Positions 54,391 through 64,000 of a stretch of DNA of 64,000 nt are shown in pieces. Source of the stretch: Lotus japonicus (lineage: Eukaryota > Streptophyta > Magnoliopsida > Fabales > Fabaceae). The stretch is taken from contig NC_080042.1 in NCBI RefSeq assembly GCF_012489685.1, positions 31,935,158-31,999,157 of the forward strand, written 5' to 3'. The notes under the pieces are model-generated. The model had not been told where the DNA came from and searched no databases. It saw only the letters and a program-made list of their open reading frames with translations. Numbering within the stretch: position 1 is the stretch's first letter; every line of letters begins with the position of its first letter. A program made the translations under genes and the position numbers.

Positions 54391-55991
54391 TTTTAGGAAT
54401 CGAGACCTTCCCGGGGAATTACTTGGGTTTATTGGGATCTTTTTACTTATAGAGTTTTGAAACAAACGAAATCAGAACTTGATTTGTAAATGAAATTCAT
54501 AATACACTAATCAAAGATAGAACACTTTTAAATAATGATGATAACCTCTTGGAAAAGACTTAGGATGTGAAAATGGTTTGGAAAACGGGAAGGGTCGACA
54601 ATCTAAGTGTGAGAAAAACTTTGAGTGCGATAGCACCTTTTGTTCCTTTAGTGGTTTATCTAGCCATCCAAAGGATGAGCCTGGGATGATTGGAAAGTCC
54701 CCAAGTGCGAGTGCACCATCTTTGCTCATTGAGCAGCCTTTCGGCCATCGAGCTGATGAGCCTGAGTAAATTGAAAAGTCACTGAGTGCGAGCAGCATTC
54801 TCCTTGTTCGTTGAACAGTCTATTCGACCATCGAGCTGGTGAGTCAAAGTAACTTGAAAAGTCACTGAATGCCAGATGCATTCTTTTGCTCGTTGAGCAG
54901 TTTGTTTGGCCATCGTGACGGTGAGCCCAAGTGACTAGTAAAGTTACCAAATGCGATTAGCACTTCTTTGTTTACCTTAGAGTATTGTAGAGACAATGTA
55001 CTCTAGCTAGACACGCGTGCCTTGGTGAGGACGATTCGTTGTTTGGCTAACCATATTGCATTCATGCATACATTTCTTGGAAAGTGTGCTGCTTTCCGAA
55101 GGACGATCTCAGATCGGACTTCAACGGAGCTTGATGCCCCAAATGGAGCTAGCTGCTTCACAAGAGCGTGCTGCTTCCCAGGAGCGTGCTGCTTCATAAA
55201 AGCGAGGTGCTTTAGCGAAGCGAGGTGCTTGGCTTGTCCCATCCATCGAGATGGTGACATTTTATCCGGATCATCTTTTGAGCATGACATTGCACTGGCA
55301 CGCCATGCACCTAACCATACTTGTGAATGTTATTGTGATTTGTTGTTGATAAACATCGTTATATATATCTTGATGATTTTATGTTGATAAACATGCTATG
55401 TATCAACCTTAGGGTAGGCAATACATGACTTATACGTATATATACAACATATATATATACCCCCTTTAACACATGTTGTTTGTATTATCTATTTTATTCC
55501 GTGAGTTGACCCTAGCGCCTTGGCTTTGTGTGTATGTTTGTGTTTGGGCGGTCGGCCTGCTGCCAGGCGTCCGTCAGCCGGTTCATGATGATTCGTTGTG
55601 CGGGAAAGACCCGGAGCGTAATGACTATTACTAAAGCTTTCGACGAGGACCCGGACTTCAGGCCTGATCGAGGAAGGGTCGATGAAAGTAGTGTGGGTCA
55701 TGGGTGGTTAGAGTCTTTGAGATGGTTGTTAGAGTCATAGCTCTGATTGTCATTCCTTATTTTGGGGCAGGGCAGGTCCCCGACTATTAGCTTTTCATGT
55801 GATTCCCTTCCATGAGGATCACAGGGAGTTTGTCGGACGTAGGAAGTCTTTTGAGGCCGTTTTGGGCCGACTTACTTTCGTTGGAGGACTGTACTCAGAA
55901 TACTTAACCTTTGTTTTAGTTTGTACATATTTGCCCACGGACACTACCTTTCCGTCACTGGAGGTCACTCGTGACGATGTTTAGTTGCAGC
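54391..55991 (+). other. right-hand part of LTR F, with minisatellite
   Basis: The continuation of F after insertion G. A unit of about 84 bases containing CACTGAGTGCGAG, TTGCTCGTTGAGCAG and GGCCATCGAGCTGGTGAG recurs about four times at 54612-54965. It corresponds to the roughly 79-base repeat in the C LTR, where only two to three copies occur. No ORF is supported. Confidence 0.7.
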
Positions 55992-56353
55992 TGTTGGGTC
56001 CAGGTGGGCCAGCATCCTGCCTGCAGGTAGCATTCGAAACGGGGCGCTGTCTGCTACGCTATAAGAAATAACGTTGCGCCCTCACTAATACCAATTGGTT
56101 TTGGCGTAGTGGTAAGCGTGATCCTACAAGTGGTATCAGAGCCAGGTCCCGTGTTCGAATCCCACGGAAGGCATGCTGTGCAGCTAGTTTGGCTGGCAGG
56201 TGCTGGGGGGGGATTGTTGGGTCCAGGTGGGCCAGCATCCTGCCTGCAGGTAGCATTCGAAACGGGGCGCTGTCTGCTACGCTATAAGAAATAACGTTGC
56301 GCCCTCACTAATACCAATTGGTTTTGGCGTAGTGGTAAGCGCGTGATCCTACA
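55992..56353 (+). mobile_element. TRIM (miniature LTR element) with pol III-like boxes
   Basis: 362 bases. Terminal direct repeats 55992-56128 (137) and 56215-56353 (139) begin TGTTGGGTCC and end GATCCTACA. A perfect duplication GCAGC flanks it (55987-55991 and 56354-56358). The primer site TGGTATCAGAGCC starts two bases after the first repeat (56131-56143), and a purine run (GGGGGGGGA, about 56205-56213) precedes the second. No ORF. TGGCGTAGTGG (56102-56112) matches an A box, and TGTTCGAATCC (56152-56162) matches a B box at 10 of 11 positions, spaced as in tRNA genes. Confidence 0.9.
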
Positions 56354-56524
56354 GCAGCGAGGGCTGTGCTTGTATTGTATATTAATCGCTGTTAATCGCG
56401 ATTGGGTTGAGTCTTTATTTCGACAAGTCTTTTTATTTAAACAAAACAAAAAAAAATACCTGCTTTTTCCGCTTTATTTTATTTTGAGTTACTAAAGTGA
56501 CGCCACCGAAATCGGGGTGCTACA
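56354..56524 (+). other. right end of LTR F
   Basis: The terminal stretch, in reverse reading TGTAGCACCCCGATTTCGGT and GGCGTCACTTTAGTAAC, matches the end of the C LTR and fixes the F boundary. Confidence 0.8.
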
Positions 56525-56529
56525 TTCTG

Positions 56530-57263
56530 GATTTCCTAATGCACTCTTTCAGGTAAGAGAACAGGAAGAAAGGAAGGCAGATCTTCCTATGATCCTGAAT
56601 GAAGAACAGCATCGCCTTCTGGCAGAAGTTGATGTAATCAGGAGAGCTTCCCTTTGGCCTCTGGTTGATGCAGTGAAGTAGAATCTTGTGCCAGATTCTT
56701 AGCTTGGGATGAAGATCCACCACTTTGTAGTCGCTCTTGCCAGGTTTGTATGTTGTGTAAAAAGCCTTGTTGGTTTCATCCTTGGTTCTGGGTTTCACCT
56801 TTGATTCCGTCAGTTGGAGTCTATACCCTGTTCCAGTGTGTGCACCCAGAAGATCCACAATAGACTTCTCAGTAATGATTATCCTCCTTCCAGCAATGTA
56901 GGAAACCACTTGTGTGTCATCGCAGTCGGCATGCTTCCAGAATTCCTTGACCAATTTGTCATAGATTGGACCTCGAAGCCTGTTGAAGTACTCTTCCCAG
57001 CCCTGAACATGAACTTCAGGACGAAGATCATACCCAGTAGAAGCTATATTATCCAGGTCGAATCTCCATTCAGCAAGCACCTGGAGTTCTTCCGGAGCAA
57101 AAACACAGTGAACGGCACAGCCCCGTTCTGCAATTGGAATCATCTTCTCTTGAGCCTGACCTTGACTTGGAGTTTCAGGACCCAATTGACCTGTAGCTTG
57201 GCCTACTACCATATGAGGAAATCTGGTTGCATCTGCAGTTTCTCTTCTGTTGGGTCTAACCAT
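56530..57263 (-). pseudogene. env-position ORF of Sirevirus E, N-terminal part
   Basis: It begins MVRPNRRETADATRFPHMVV at 57263 and runs open to the F insertion after LKECIRKSR. It aligns with residues 1-250 of the A and G proteins. The next codons lie at 39931 downward, where the duplicated segments begin, so no full product can be made. Confidence 0.88.
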
Positions 57264-57697
57264 CTTGAAGGCGGTTGAAGGTTGTGGGTAGAAAGGAGAA
57301 GGATGAATAGAGAGAGAGAGAGATCGTGGGGATAAGTTTTTGAAAAACTGAAGAGAGATAAGGTAAAACCGTAAGTATAGGAGAACGTGTGTGTATAGTG
57401 GGTTTTGAAAAATAACCGTTGTTGATCAAAAAGTAAATTAAAATCAACGGTTAAAAATTAAAGACATCATAGTAATAGTTAATACACATATCACACGCAG
57501 GAGAGAAGCTCATCAACACTCATTACGACAGACTGTCAGCACGGGCACAAGGAACTATGTATCAGAGATACTGACACACGTTTACTGTATCAGCTTCAGA
57601 GTCAGCACCAATGGGTACATAAACTCTGATAGAGTTACCTTCTGGACTAGACATCTTCTGATAAAGAAGCATCATAGTCAGAGGTTCTGATCCATCT

Positions 57698-60600
57698 TCA
57701 TGCTGGACAAAAGTCCATATTCATATTTTTCAGAATGAAATTAAATCTATCCTCTGCTAAGGGCTTTGTAAAGATATCTGCCCATTGATGGTCAGTATCA
57801 ACAAACTTCAGAAGAAGTACGCCCTTCTGTACATAATCTCTAATAAAATGATAATTTACCTCAATGTGCTTTGCCCTTGAATGTAAGATAGGATTCTTAC
57901 TCAATGAATTGCAGCAGTGTTATCACAATAGATTGAGATATTGCTCTCAAGGATTTGATAATCCTCCAGTTGATGTTTCATCCAGAGCATCTGAGTGCTG
58001 CATATTGCTGTTAAGATATATTCTGCCTCTGCAGTAGATAGTGCAATGGTTGATTGCCACTTGCTTGCCCATGAGACTAAGTTGCTTCCCAGAAATTGAC
58101 AATTTTCAGAAGTGCTTTTTCTCTCTGTTCTATCTCCAGCATAATCAGCATCACAATAACCTGAAAGCTTATACTCTCATGTTTTCTTATACATCAAGCC
58201 AAGGTTAGTGGTTCCTTTCAGATATCTTAGGATCCTCTTAACAGCAGTTAAGTGGGTTTCCCTTGGATCTGATTGGAAACGAGCACATAGATGAACACTA
58301 AATAGTATATCTGGCCTAGATGCAGTTAAGTATAGAAGTGATCCTATCATACCATGATAGAGCTTCTGACAAACTTTACCACTTGCATCTTCTTTCTCCA
58401 TAATGCATGTAGGATGCATTGGAGTCTTGGCAACCGTAGATTCCAGCATATTGAACTTCTTCAGAAGTTCTTTAGTGTACTTGCTCTGATGGATATATGT
58501 TCCTTCTGGTGTTTGATCAACTTGTATTCCCAGAAAGTACTTGAGTTCTCCCATCATACTCATCTCAAATTCAGCTTGCATCATCTCAGAAAATTCTTTG
58601 CATAGAGATTGATTAGCAGAACCAAATATAATATCATCAACATAAATTTGCACAATTAAGATATCATTTTGTATGTTTTTCAAAAGAGAGTTGTATCTAC
58701 TTTACCCCTTACAAACTCATTCTCCAGAAGGAATGAGCTGAGTCTCTCATACCATGCTCTGGGAGCTTGCTTCAGACCATAAAGAGATTTCTTCAGCTTG
58801 AAGACATGGTCTGGGTTCTTCTCATCTTCAAAACCTGGGAATTGATGAACATAGACTTCCTCTGATATGTATCCATTTAGGAAGGCACTCTTAACATCCA
58901 TCTGATGTAGAATTATGTTATGGTTTACTGAGAAGGAGATCAGCAGTCTGATTGCTTCTAGTCTTGCTACTGGAGCAAATGTTTCAGTGTAGTCTATTCC
59001 TTCCTGCTGACTGTAGCCTTGAGCAACTAGCCTTGCCTTGTTTCTGACTACATCACCTTTCTCATTCAACTTGTTTCTGAACACCCATTTTGTTCCAATT
59101 ACATGGACACTTTGAGGCTTCTTCACTAGGCTCCAAACATCATTCTTGGAAAATTGATTCAGTTCTTCTTCCATAGCCAGAATCCAGTCCTTGTCCTGAA
59201 GAGCTTCATCAATTGACTTGGGTTCAATTAAGAACACCAGTCCTTTCAGACTAAGCAGGGTCTCTTCAGAGGGTCTGAAGGCTGATCTGGTTCTGACTGG
59301 TTCGTCTTTGTTGCCCAGAATCAATTCCTTAGGATGAGCTGCAGTGATTCTGCTCTTCTTCTGAGTTTGTGAATCAGAGGGACCAGCTTCTTCTGGTTCA
59401 TCTTCCTCTGGCTCAGCTTCCTCTGGAGCTTTACCTTTGTCAGAAACACTTATACTTAAATCTGCAAATTTCTCAACTAGCTTTGACTGGTCAGAGTCAA
59501 GCTTATCGTCAAATCTAACATGAATAGATTCTTCAATTGTTTTAGCATCAATATTATAGAATCTAAAACCTTTAGATCTCTCAGAGTAACCAAGTAATAG
59601 ACATTTAGAAGACTTAGCATCAAATTTATGCAATCTATCCTTAGTATTAAGAACATAACAAACACAACCAAAAGGATGAAAATAAGAAATGTTGGGTTTA
59701 ATATTCTTCCACAATTCATAGGGAGTCTTATTCAGAATTGGTCTCACAGAGATTCTGTTCTGAATGTAACACGCTGTGTTTACTGCCTCTACCCAAAAGT
59801 GCTTAGCCATGCCAGTTTCTTGGAGCATGGTTCTAGCCATCTCCTGAAGAGTTCTGTTCTTCCTCTTAACAACACCATTTTGTTGAGGAGTTCTGGGACA
59901 AGAGAAATCATGTGCAATTCCATAGGAATCAAACAGACTCTCAAACTTGTCATTCTCAAACTCTCCACCATGGTCACTTCTGACACGCACAATCCTACAA
60001 GCCTTCTCGTTTTGCACTTGGGCTATGAAGGTAGAGAACACAGCATGTGACTCATCCTTGCGGGTTAGAAATTTTACCCATGTCCAGCGGCTATAGTCGT
60101 TAACAATGACCATCCCATATCTCTTGCCACTTATAGACTCATTTTTCACTGGTCCAAATAGGTCGATATGCAGAAGTTCCAACGGCCTTGAGGTTGAGAC
60201 AACATTCTTTGCCTTGAAAGGGACTTTTGTGAATTTGCCTTTCTGACATGCTTCACAAAGAGCATCTAAAGAGAACTTCAGAGTGGGTAAGCCCCTGACA
60301 AGGTTTAGCTTGCTCAGCTGAGAAATCTTTCTCATACTGGCATGCCCTAACCGTCTATGCCATACCCATTGCTCTTCATTAACAGACAGAAGACACTTCA
60401 CATTCTGAGCCTCCAACTCAGATAATCTGATCTTATAAATGTTGTTCTTCCTCTTGTTGTTAAACAGAACAGAGCCATCGATCTGACTTACAGCCCGGCA
60501 GGACTTTTGATTGAAGATAACGTCATAACCCTTGTCAGCTAATTGACTTATAGACAATAAGTTATGAGTTAAGCCGTCTACCAATAAAACATTGTCAATG

Positions 60601-60797
60601 CATGGACTACTATCTACACAAATAGTACCAGTACCAACAATTTTACCCTTCTCATTGCCACCAAAGCCAACTTCGCCTCCAGGCTTAAGTTTTAGCTCTT
60701 GGAACATACGCCTTTCTCCCGTCATGTGACGCGAGCATCCACTGTCTAGATACCATGATTGGTGTTTCAGTGGAGCTATCAAGGATATCTGCAACAT
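57698..60797 (-). pseudogene. pol of Sirevirus E (frameshifted, stops)
   Basis: Protease [10 protein letters not shown], integrase and most of RT are open at 60797-58680. A base loss near 58680 (after [10 protein letters not shown]) gives a stop. The frame resumes at 58683-58177 with YVDD and [19 protein letters not shown] at 58177-58179 replaces the Ser codon seen in G, and a one-base loss near 57907 breaks RNase H, whose last part is at 57904-57698. In integrase the catalytic Glu of NGVVERKN reads Lys (GVVKRKN). The relation to gag (+1, 113-base overlap) is the same as in G. Confidence 0.9.
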
Positions 60798-62484
60798 AGA
60801 TAATCTTATCCTTAGGTACCCACTTTCTGGGTCCTCTCTTGTTAGTTACCCCAGAGGTTCTGATCACCTTGGGTTTCTCAACATGGTAATGTAAAGGAAA
60901 TTTTGCATGATATATAGACATGGAGAAAGATCCCTTTTTAAGAGGAGGTTTAGCAACTTCAGCAGGTAAAGGATCAGGCAATATGGTACCAGAGGGAACA
61001 AAGCATTCATACAAAGATTTAGCTTTAGGCATAGAAGGCTCATTTCTAATTGGTTTAGAATAGTCAATGCCATGCATTCCATTTCTGCTTACGCCATAGA
61101 TCATTGAAGCCATTAAGCTTCTGTCTACGCTTTTAGCCAGGAATCTTTGAAAATATTTTTCATACTTAGATTCATGCTTACTATCAGAGGCATCGCAGGC
61201 AATAACTTCTTCTAACTTAGCAATTTGATTCTTAAGCACAGAGTTAGAATTCACTAAAGCATGGTTATCATTTTTCAAATCAGAAATGATTTTCTCATGT
61301 TCATAAGGAGTCTTAGAAGCAGCAGATAAGTCCTTTTTCAAATTTTTATGCTTAGACAATAAAGAGTTATATTTATCCATGATATCAGACAAAGCATGTT
61401 TCAGTTCAGAGGTTGAGAAAGAAGCGAATACCTCATTTTCATCGTCTGAGTTAGGATCTCCTTCTGATTCTGAGTCAGAGTCAACAACATCCTTTGACTC
61501 TGCTCCTTTGTCTTTGACAATATCCATGAGTCCTTGGACTTCACCATCATAGTCAACATCCTCTGACTCTGATTCGTCAAAAGTCACCATCAAACTTTTC
61601 TTGGTCTTGAAGTGCTTCTTTGGCCTCTTGTCCTTTTTCAGTTTTGGACAGTCACTTTTGTAGTGCCCTGATTCTTTGCACTCAAAGCATGTGACTTCCT
61701 TGATTGATGACTTCTTCTGGCCTGAGGATTCAGACTTTCCTTTGGCCTTTCCAGAGCCTCTGTACTTGCTTTGCTTGTGCTTCCTGATGCGGTTGAGTCT
61801 TTTAGAGATCAGAGTCAGCTCATCTTCATCAGAATCTAGCATCTCTGAGTGCTTCAGCTCATGGCACTTCAGTATGCTGATGAGTTCTTCTAAACTCATA
61901 CGCTCAACATCTCTCGTAAGCTCTATTGAAGTCACCAAGGGCATCCAGCTTTCAGGAAGACTTCTGATGACCCTTATGACATGATATTTTGTTGTGTAGC
62001 TCTTGTTGAGAGGTCGTATTCCAGCTACAAGCAACTGAAATCTGGAAAACATTTCTTCAATGGACTCGTTTGGCTCCATGATGAAGGATTCATACTTTTG
62101 GATCAAAGACAACGCCTTTGATTCTTTGACTTTCTTGTTTCCTTCATGAGACATCTTCAGGGATTCAAAGATGCCCTTAGCATACTCACGATCTGTAATC
62201 TTCTCATACTCTTCATAAGAGATAGCACTTAGAAGAATTGCTCTAGCTTTGTGATGTTGTGAGTAAAGCTTCTTTTGATCTGCAGTCATCTCTGACCTCG
62301 GGATCTTCTTGCCCTCTTCATCAACTGGACGCTCATAGCCATCCACAATAATATCCCAGAGATCTGCATCGAAACCCAGAAAGAAACTTTCAAGTCTATC
62401 TTTCCAATATTCGAACCTTTGACCGTCGAACATGGGAAGCTTTGCATTGTAACCATCTTTTTGCGTTTCACTGGTGGTAGCCAT
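60685..62484 (-). CDS. Sirevirus gag (599 aa, element E)
   Basis: MATTSETQKDGYNAKLPMFD to [11 protein letters not shown]. It has the same domains as G gag: core helix region, [14 protein letters not shown] zinc knuckle, acidic region and C-terminal tail. It lacks about 37 residues of the Lys/Glu-rich linker before the zinc knuckle (SEMLDSDEDELT joins directly), an in-frame deletion. The reading frame is open even though pol and the env-position ORF are broken. Confidence 0.9.
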   Translation of the reverse strand: MATTSETQKDGYNAKLPMFDGQRFEYWKDRLESFFLGFDADLWDIIVDGYERPVDEEGKKIPRSEMTADQKKLYSQHHKARAILLSAISYEEYEKITDREYAKGIFESLKMSHEGNKKVKESKALSLIQKYESFIMEPNESIEEMFSRFQLLVAGIRPLNKSYTTKYHVIRVIRSLPESWMPLVTSIELTRDVERMSLEELISILKCHELKHSEMLDSDEDELTLISKRLNRIRKHKQSKYRGSGKAKGKSESSGQKKSSIKEVTCFECKESGHYKSDCPKLKKDKRPKKHFKTKKSLMVTFDESESEDVDYDGEVQGLMDIVKDKGAESKDVVDSDSESEGDPNSDDENEVFASFSTSELKHALSDIMDKYNSLLSKHKNLKKDLSAASKTPYEHEKIISDLKNDNHALVNSNSVLKNQIAKLEEVIACDASDSKHESKYEKYFQRFLAKSVDRSLMASMIYGVSRNGMHGIDYSKPIRNEPSMPKAKSLYECFVPSGTILPDPLPAEVAKPPLKKGSFSMSIYHAKFPLHYHVEKPKVIRTSGVTNKRGPRKWVPKDKIIYVADILDSSTETPIMVSRQWMLASHDGRKAYVPRAKT

Positions 62485-62544
62485 TGTTTTTCACACCGGC
62501 CCGGATCACTGAACACTGTTAGGTGTGGTAATCAGAACTTGCGA

Positions 62545-62554
62545 TCTGATACCA
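62545..62554 (-). other. primer binding site (initiator tRNA-Met), element E
   Basis: The minus strand reads TGGTATCAGA two bases inside the 5' LTR. The next base differs from the usual G, a small decay compared with G. Confidence 0.82.
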
Positions 62555-62556
62555 AT

Positions 62557-63757
62557 TGAAGGTATGAAAAACGGTAGAAAGGGGGGTTTGAATAACGTTT
62601 TCAGAATAAAATTTCCACCTTAAAGATTTTAGCAAATCTTTCGAGAACAAAGTGCTTAAGATAAGAGATAGAAAAGCACACAAGGATTTTATCCTGGTTC
62701 ACTTGATGAATCACTCAAGCTAATCCAGTCCACCCGTTAAGGTGATTTCTTCCTTCTTAGAATGAAGGCAATCCACTAATCAGGTAAATGTTACAACTGC
62801 ACTTGAAACCTACAAGTGACTAACAATACACTGACTTAGCTCACACTAAGATTCACTCTCTTAGTCTTCTCTAGGATCCGATCAAACTTGATCTCCTAAA
62901 GGTAACTAAACAACTGTTTAAGAAAGAATGTTTACAAAGAATTTGCTTCTGAAAAGCTAATAGTAAACACAATGAATTCAGATGAAAGAATGCTTAGAAA
63001 GTTTGAATATAGCTTGCGCGTGTGAGATTCTTCCAACAGCATCTTTCAATCTTCAGCCTCTATTTATACTCCAAGGATTAGGGTTTGAACGCTGCATGGG
63101 AATGCTACCGTTGGAGGGCAGTTCTGGAAATTCCAGCTTCTGCTGTGGATGAGAATGTTAGGTAGGTCGTCAGGATAGTACATTTGCTTTTGTACTTGGA
63201 TAGTGACTTGGCCTTTAAACCAAGTAGACTTCTGATCAGGGGAATGCTTCATGTTGGAACTTGTGAAGCTCGTTGATCAGAGTCAGAGGGAAGCAGAGAT
63301 CCTCTAACCGTTGTATCTTCTGATTCTGAACTCAGAGGGAAGTACATGGTCTTCAGAGTCATCTTGCTTCTGGACATCAGAGTTTCCACTTTTCAGCTTC
63401 TGGATCTTCAGAGTCTTCTACACCATCAGAACATCTGAACCTTCAGAGTGCCTGGGTTGTCAGAACGTCTGGATCTTCAGAACTTCAAGTGACTGAGTCC
63501 ATATCAGAGCTTGTATGACTTCAGATCTTCTGAAGCATTTCTTCTGTTCAGAGTGAACATTGATGTTGCGAAAGCGTTGCTTGGGTCACTCTTTATGCAC
63601 AGTGCTTCTGATTTGTGTGAGATAAAATAGAGGTCAGAGCCTGTAAATAGCACACTCAGAAAAACACGTTAGAGTACCATAATTGTTCATACTAAAATGT
63701 TAACTTGTAATAATCAAAACATAGAGTTGTACTACTCGATCAAAACTTGATCTTACA
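62557..63757 (-). repeat. 5' LTR of Sirevirus E
   Basis: 1201 bases, plus strand TGAAGGTATG to GATCTTACA, followed by the duplication ATCAT (63758-63762). Confidence 0.92.
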
Positions 63758-64000
63758 ATCATTATATAAACATTCTTTTAAACATTGGAGAAAGATGTGA
63801 AACCAAAGGAAACCCTCCCGTGAAGAGACATAGCTCGCAGTTATAAGGAGAAGAAAATGAGGTTTTTGTTCCGTGCTAGAACATAGAGAGGGAATGTAGT
63901 ACCCAAAGTATGAGAATGCTTAGAGAGAGAAGCTCTAACCGCTTAAAGAGAGAAAATGTAACTGAATTTCAATGCTATTATTATTCCGAATGAGCTAAAA
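63758..64000. other. flanking DNA right of element E
   Basis: AT-rich sequence with no supported gene. It would have been continuous with 34281 before E inserted. Confidence 0.6.

Larger units (their letters stand above)
39932..56524 (+). mobile_element. apparent solo LTR F of a gypsy relative of C, interrupted by G and the TRIM
   Basis: The perfect duplication TTCTG flanks it (39927-39931 and 56525-56529). The left end TGTGAGACCCAAG and the following 500 bases align with the reverse complement of the C LTR (for example CGGAAGTTTGCCGAAACGGA). The right end, in reverse, reads TGTAGCACCCCGATTTCGGT like the outer end of C. Without G, the TRIM and their duplications about 3.97 kb remain, close to one C-type LTR (3.57 kb), and no gag or pol is present. 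A solo LTR formed by recombination between two LTRs is the simplest reading. A TATA box (TATATATA) is at 40647-40654. Confidence 0.82.
34282..63757 (-). mobile_element. Sirevirus-lineage copia element E, outer shell of the nest
   Basis: LTRs at 34282-35483 (3') and 62557-63757 (5') are flanked by the perfect duplication ATCAT (34277-34281 and 63758-63762), which proves that the two distant halves are one element. Minus-strand order: 5' LTR, primer site, gag (62484-60685), pol (60797-57698, broken), env-position ORF (57263-56530, then 39931-36860), antisense ORF (36275-36667), PPTs, 3' LTR. F inserted into the env-position ORF. The LTRs differ at many more places than those of G, and several frames are broken, so E is older and inactive. 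Confidence 0.93.

Noticed and set aside
56102..56162. Possible tRNA gene
   Set aside because: A and B boxes are present, but no acceptor stem or anticodon arm forms, and the region spans an LTR and primer site of a TRIM.
56520..63757. A separate Sirevirus at the right side, distinct from the one at 34282
   Set aside because: Shared ATCAT duplications, a single 5' and a single 3' LTR, and continuity of the env-position ORF across F show it is one element, E.

Overview
The window is nuclear DNA of a flowering plant, most likely a papilionoid legume. This is inferred from one five-exon sucrose/H+ symporter gene of the dicot SUT1 (SUC2-type) clade, from Ty1/copia Sirevirus elements of the kind common in legumes, and from many plant LTR, MITE, SINE and LINE remnants. 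The species cannot be named from sequence alone. Apart from the sucrose transporter, almost everything here is transposable-element DNA.

Left block (1-21945): an old Tat-like Ty3/gypsy element D (minus strand; 5' LTR 21449-21945, broken gag) was hit three times. Hit 1 is Sirevirus A (1-6409, plus; only the end of pol, the env-position ORF, an antisense ORF and the 3' LTR are in the window). Hit 2 is B (6473-9621, TSD GTAAC), a gene-less gypsy element whose LTRs resemble those of D. Hit 3 is C (10149-21432, TSD TTTAC), a chromovirus-type gypsy element with nearly identical 3.57-kb LTRs, although protease and reverse transcriptase are missing inside.

Middle block (21946-34281): host DNA with an AT microsatellite, LINE and SINE remnants and several MITEs, then the sucrose transporter gene (24970-29745, plus). 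Its 2.6-kb second intron holds a three-layer stack of inverted-repeat elements, an hAT MITE and a hairpin MITE. A decayed L1-type LINE (30272-33435) and a CACTA-like end follow.

Right block (34282-63757): a four-level nest. Sirevirus E (minus, TSD ATCAT) is the outer shell. Its env-position ORF carries a 476-bp triplication, and F, an apparent solo LTR of a relative of C (39932-56524, TSD TTCTG), sits in the first copy. F contains G, a young Sirevirus with all main reading frames open (42131-54385, TSD TATTG), and a 362-bp TRIM (55992-56353, TSD GCAGC).

Comparing the three Sireviruses A, E and G gives the most interesting signals. A 130-codon antisense ORF with its own TATA box lies tail-to-tail with the env-position ORF in every copy. 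In E and G, gag and pol overlap with pol in the +1 frame, so the protease start is dual-coded. The TRIM carries pol III A-box and B-box-like motifs.
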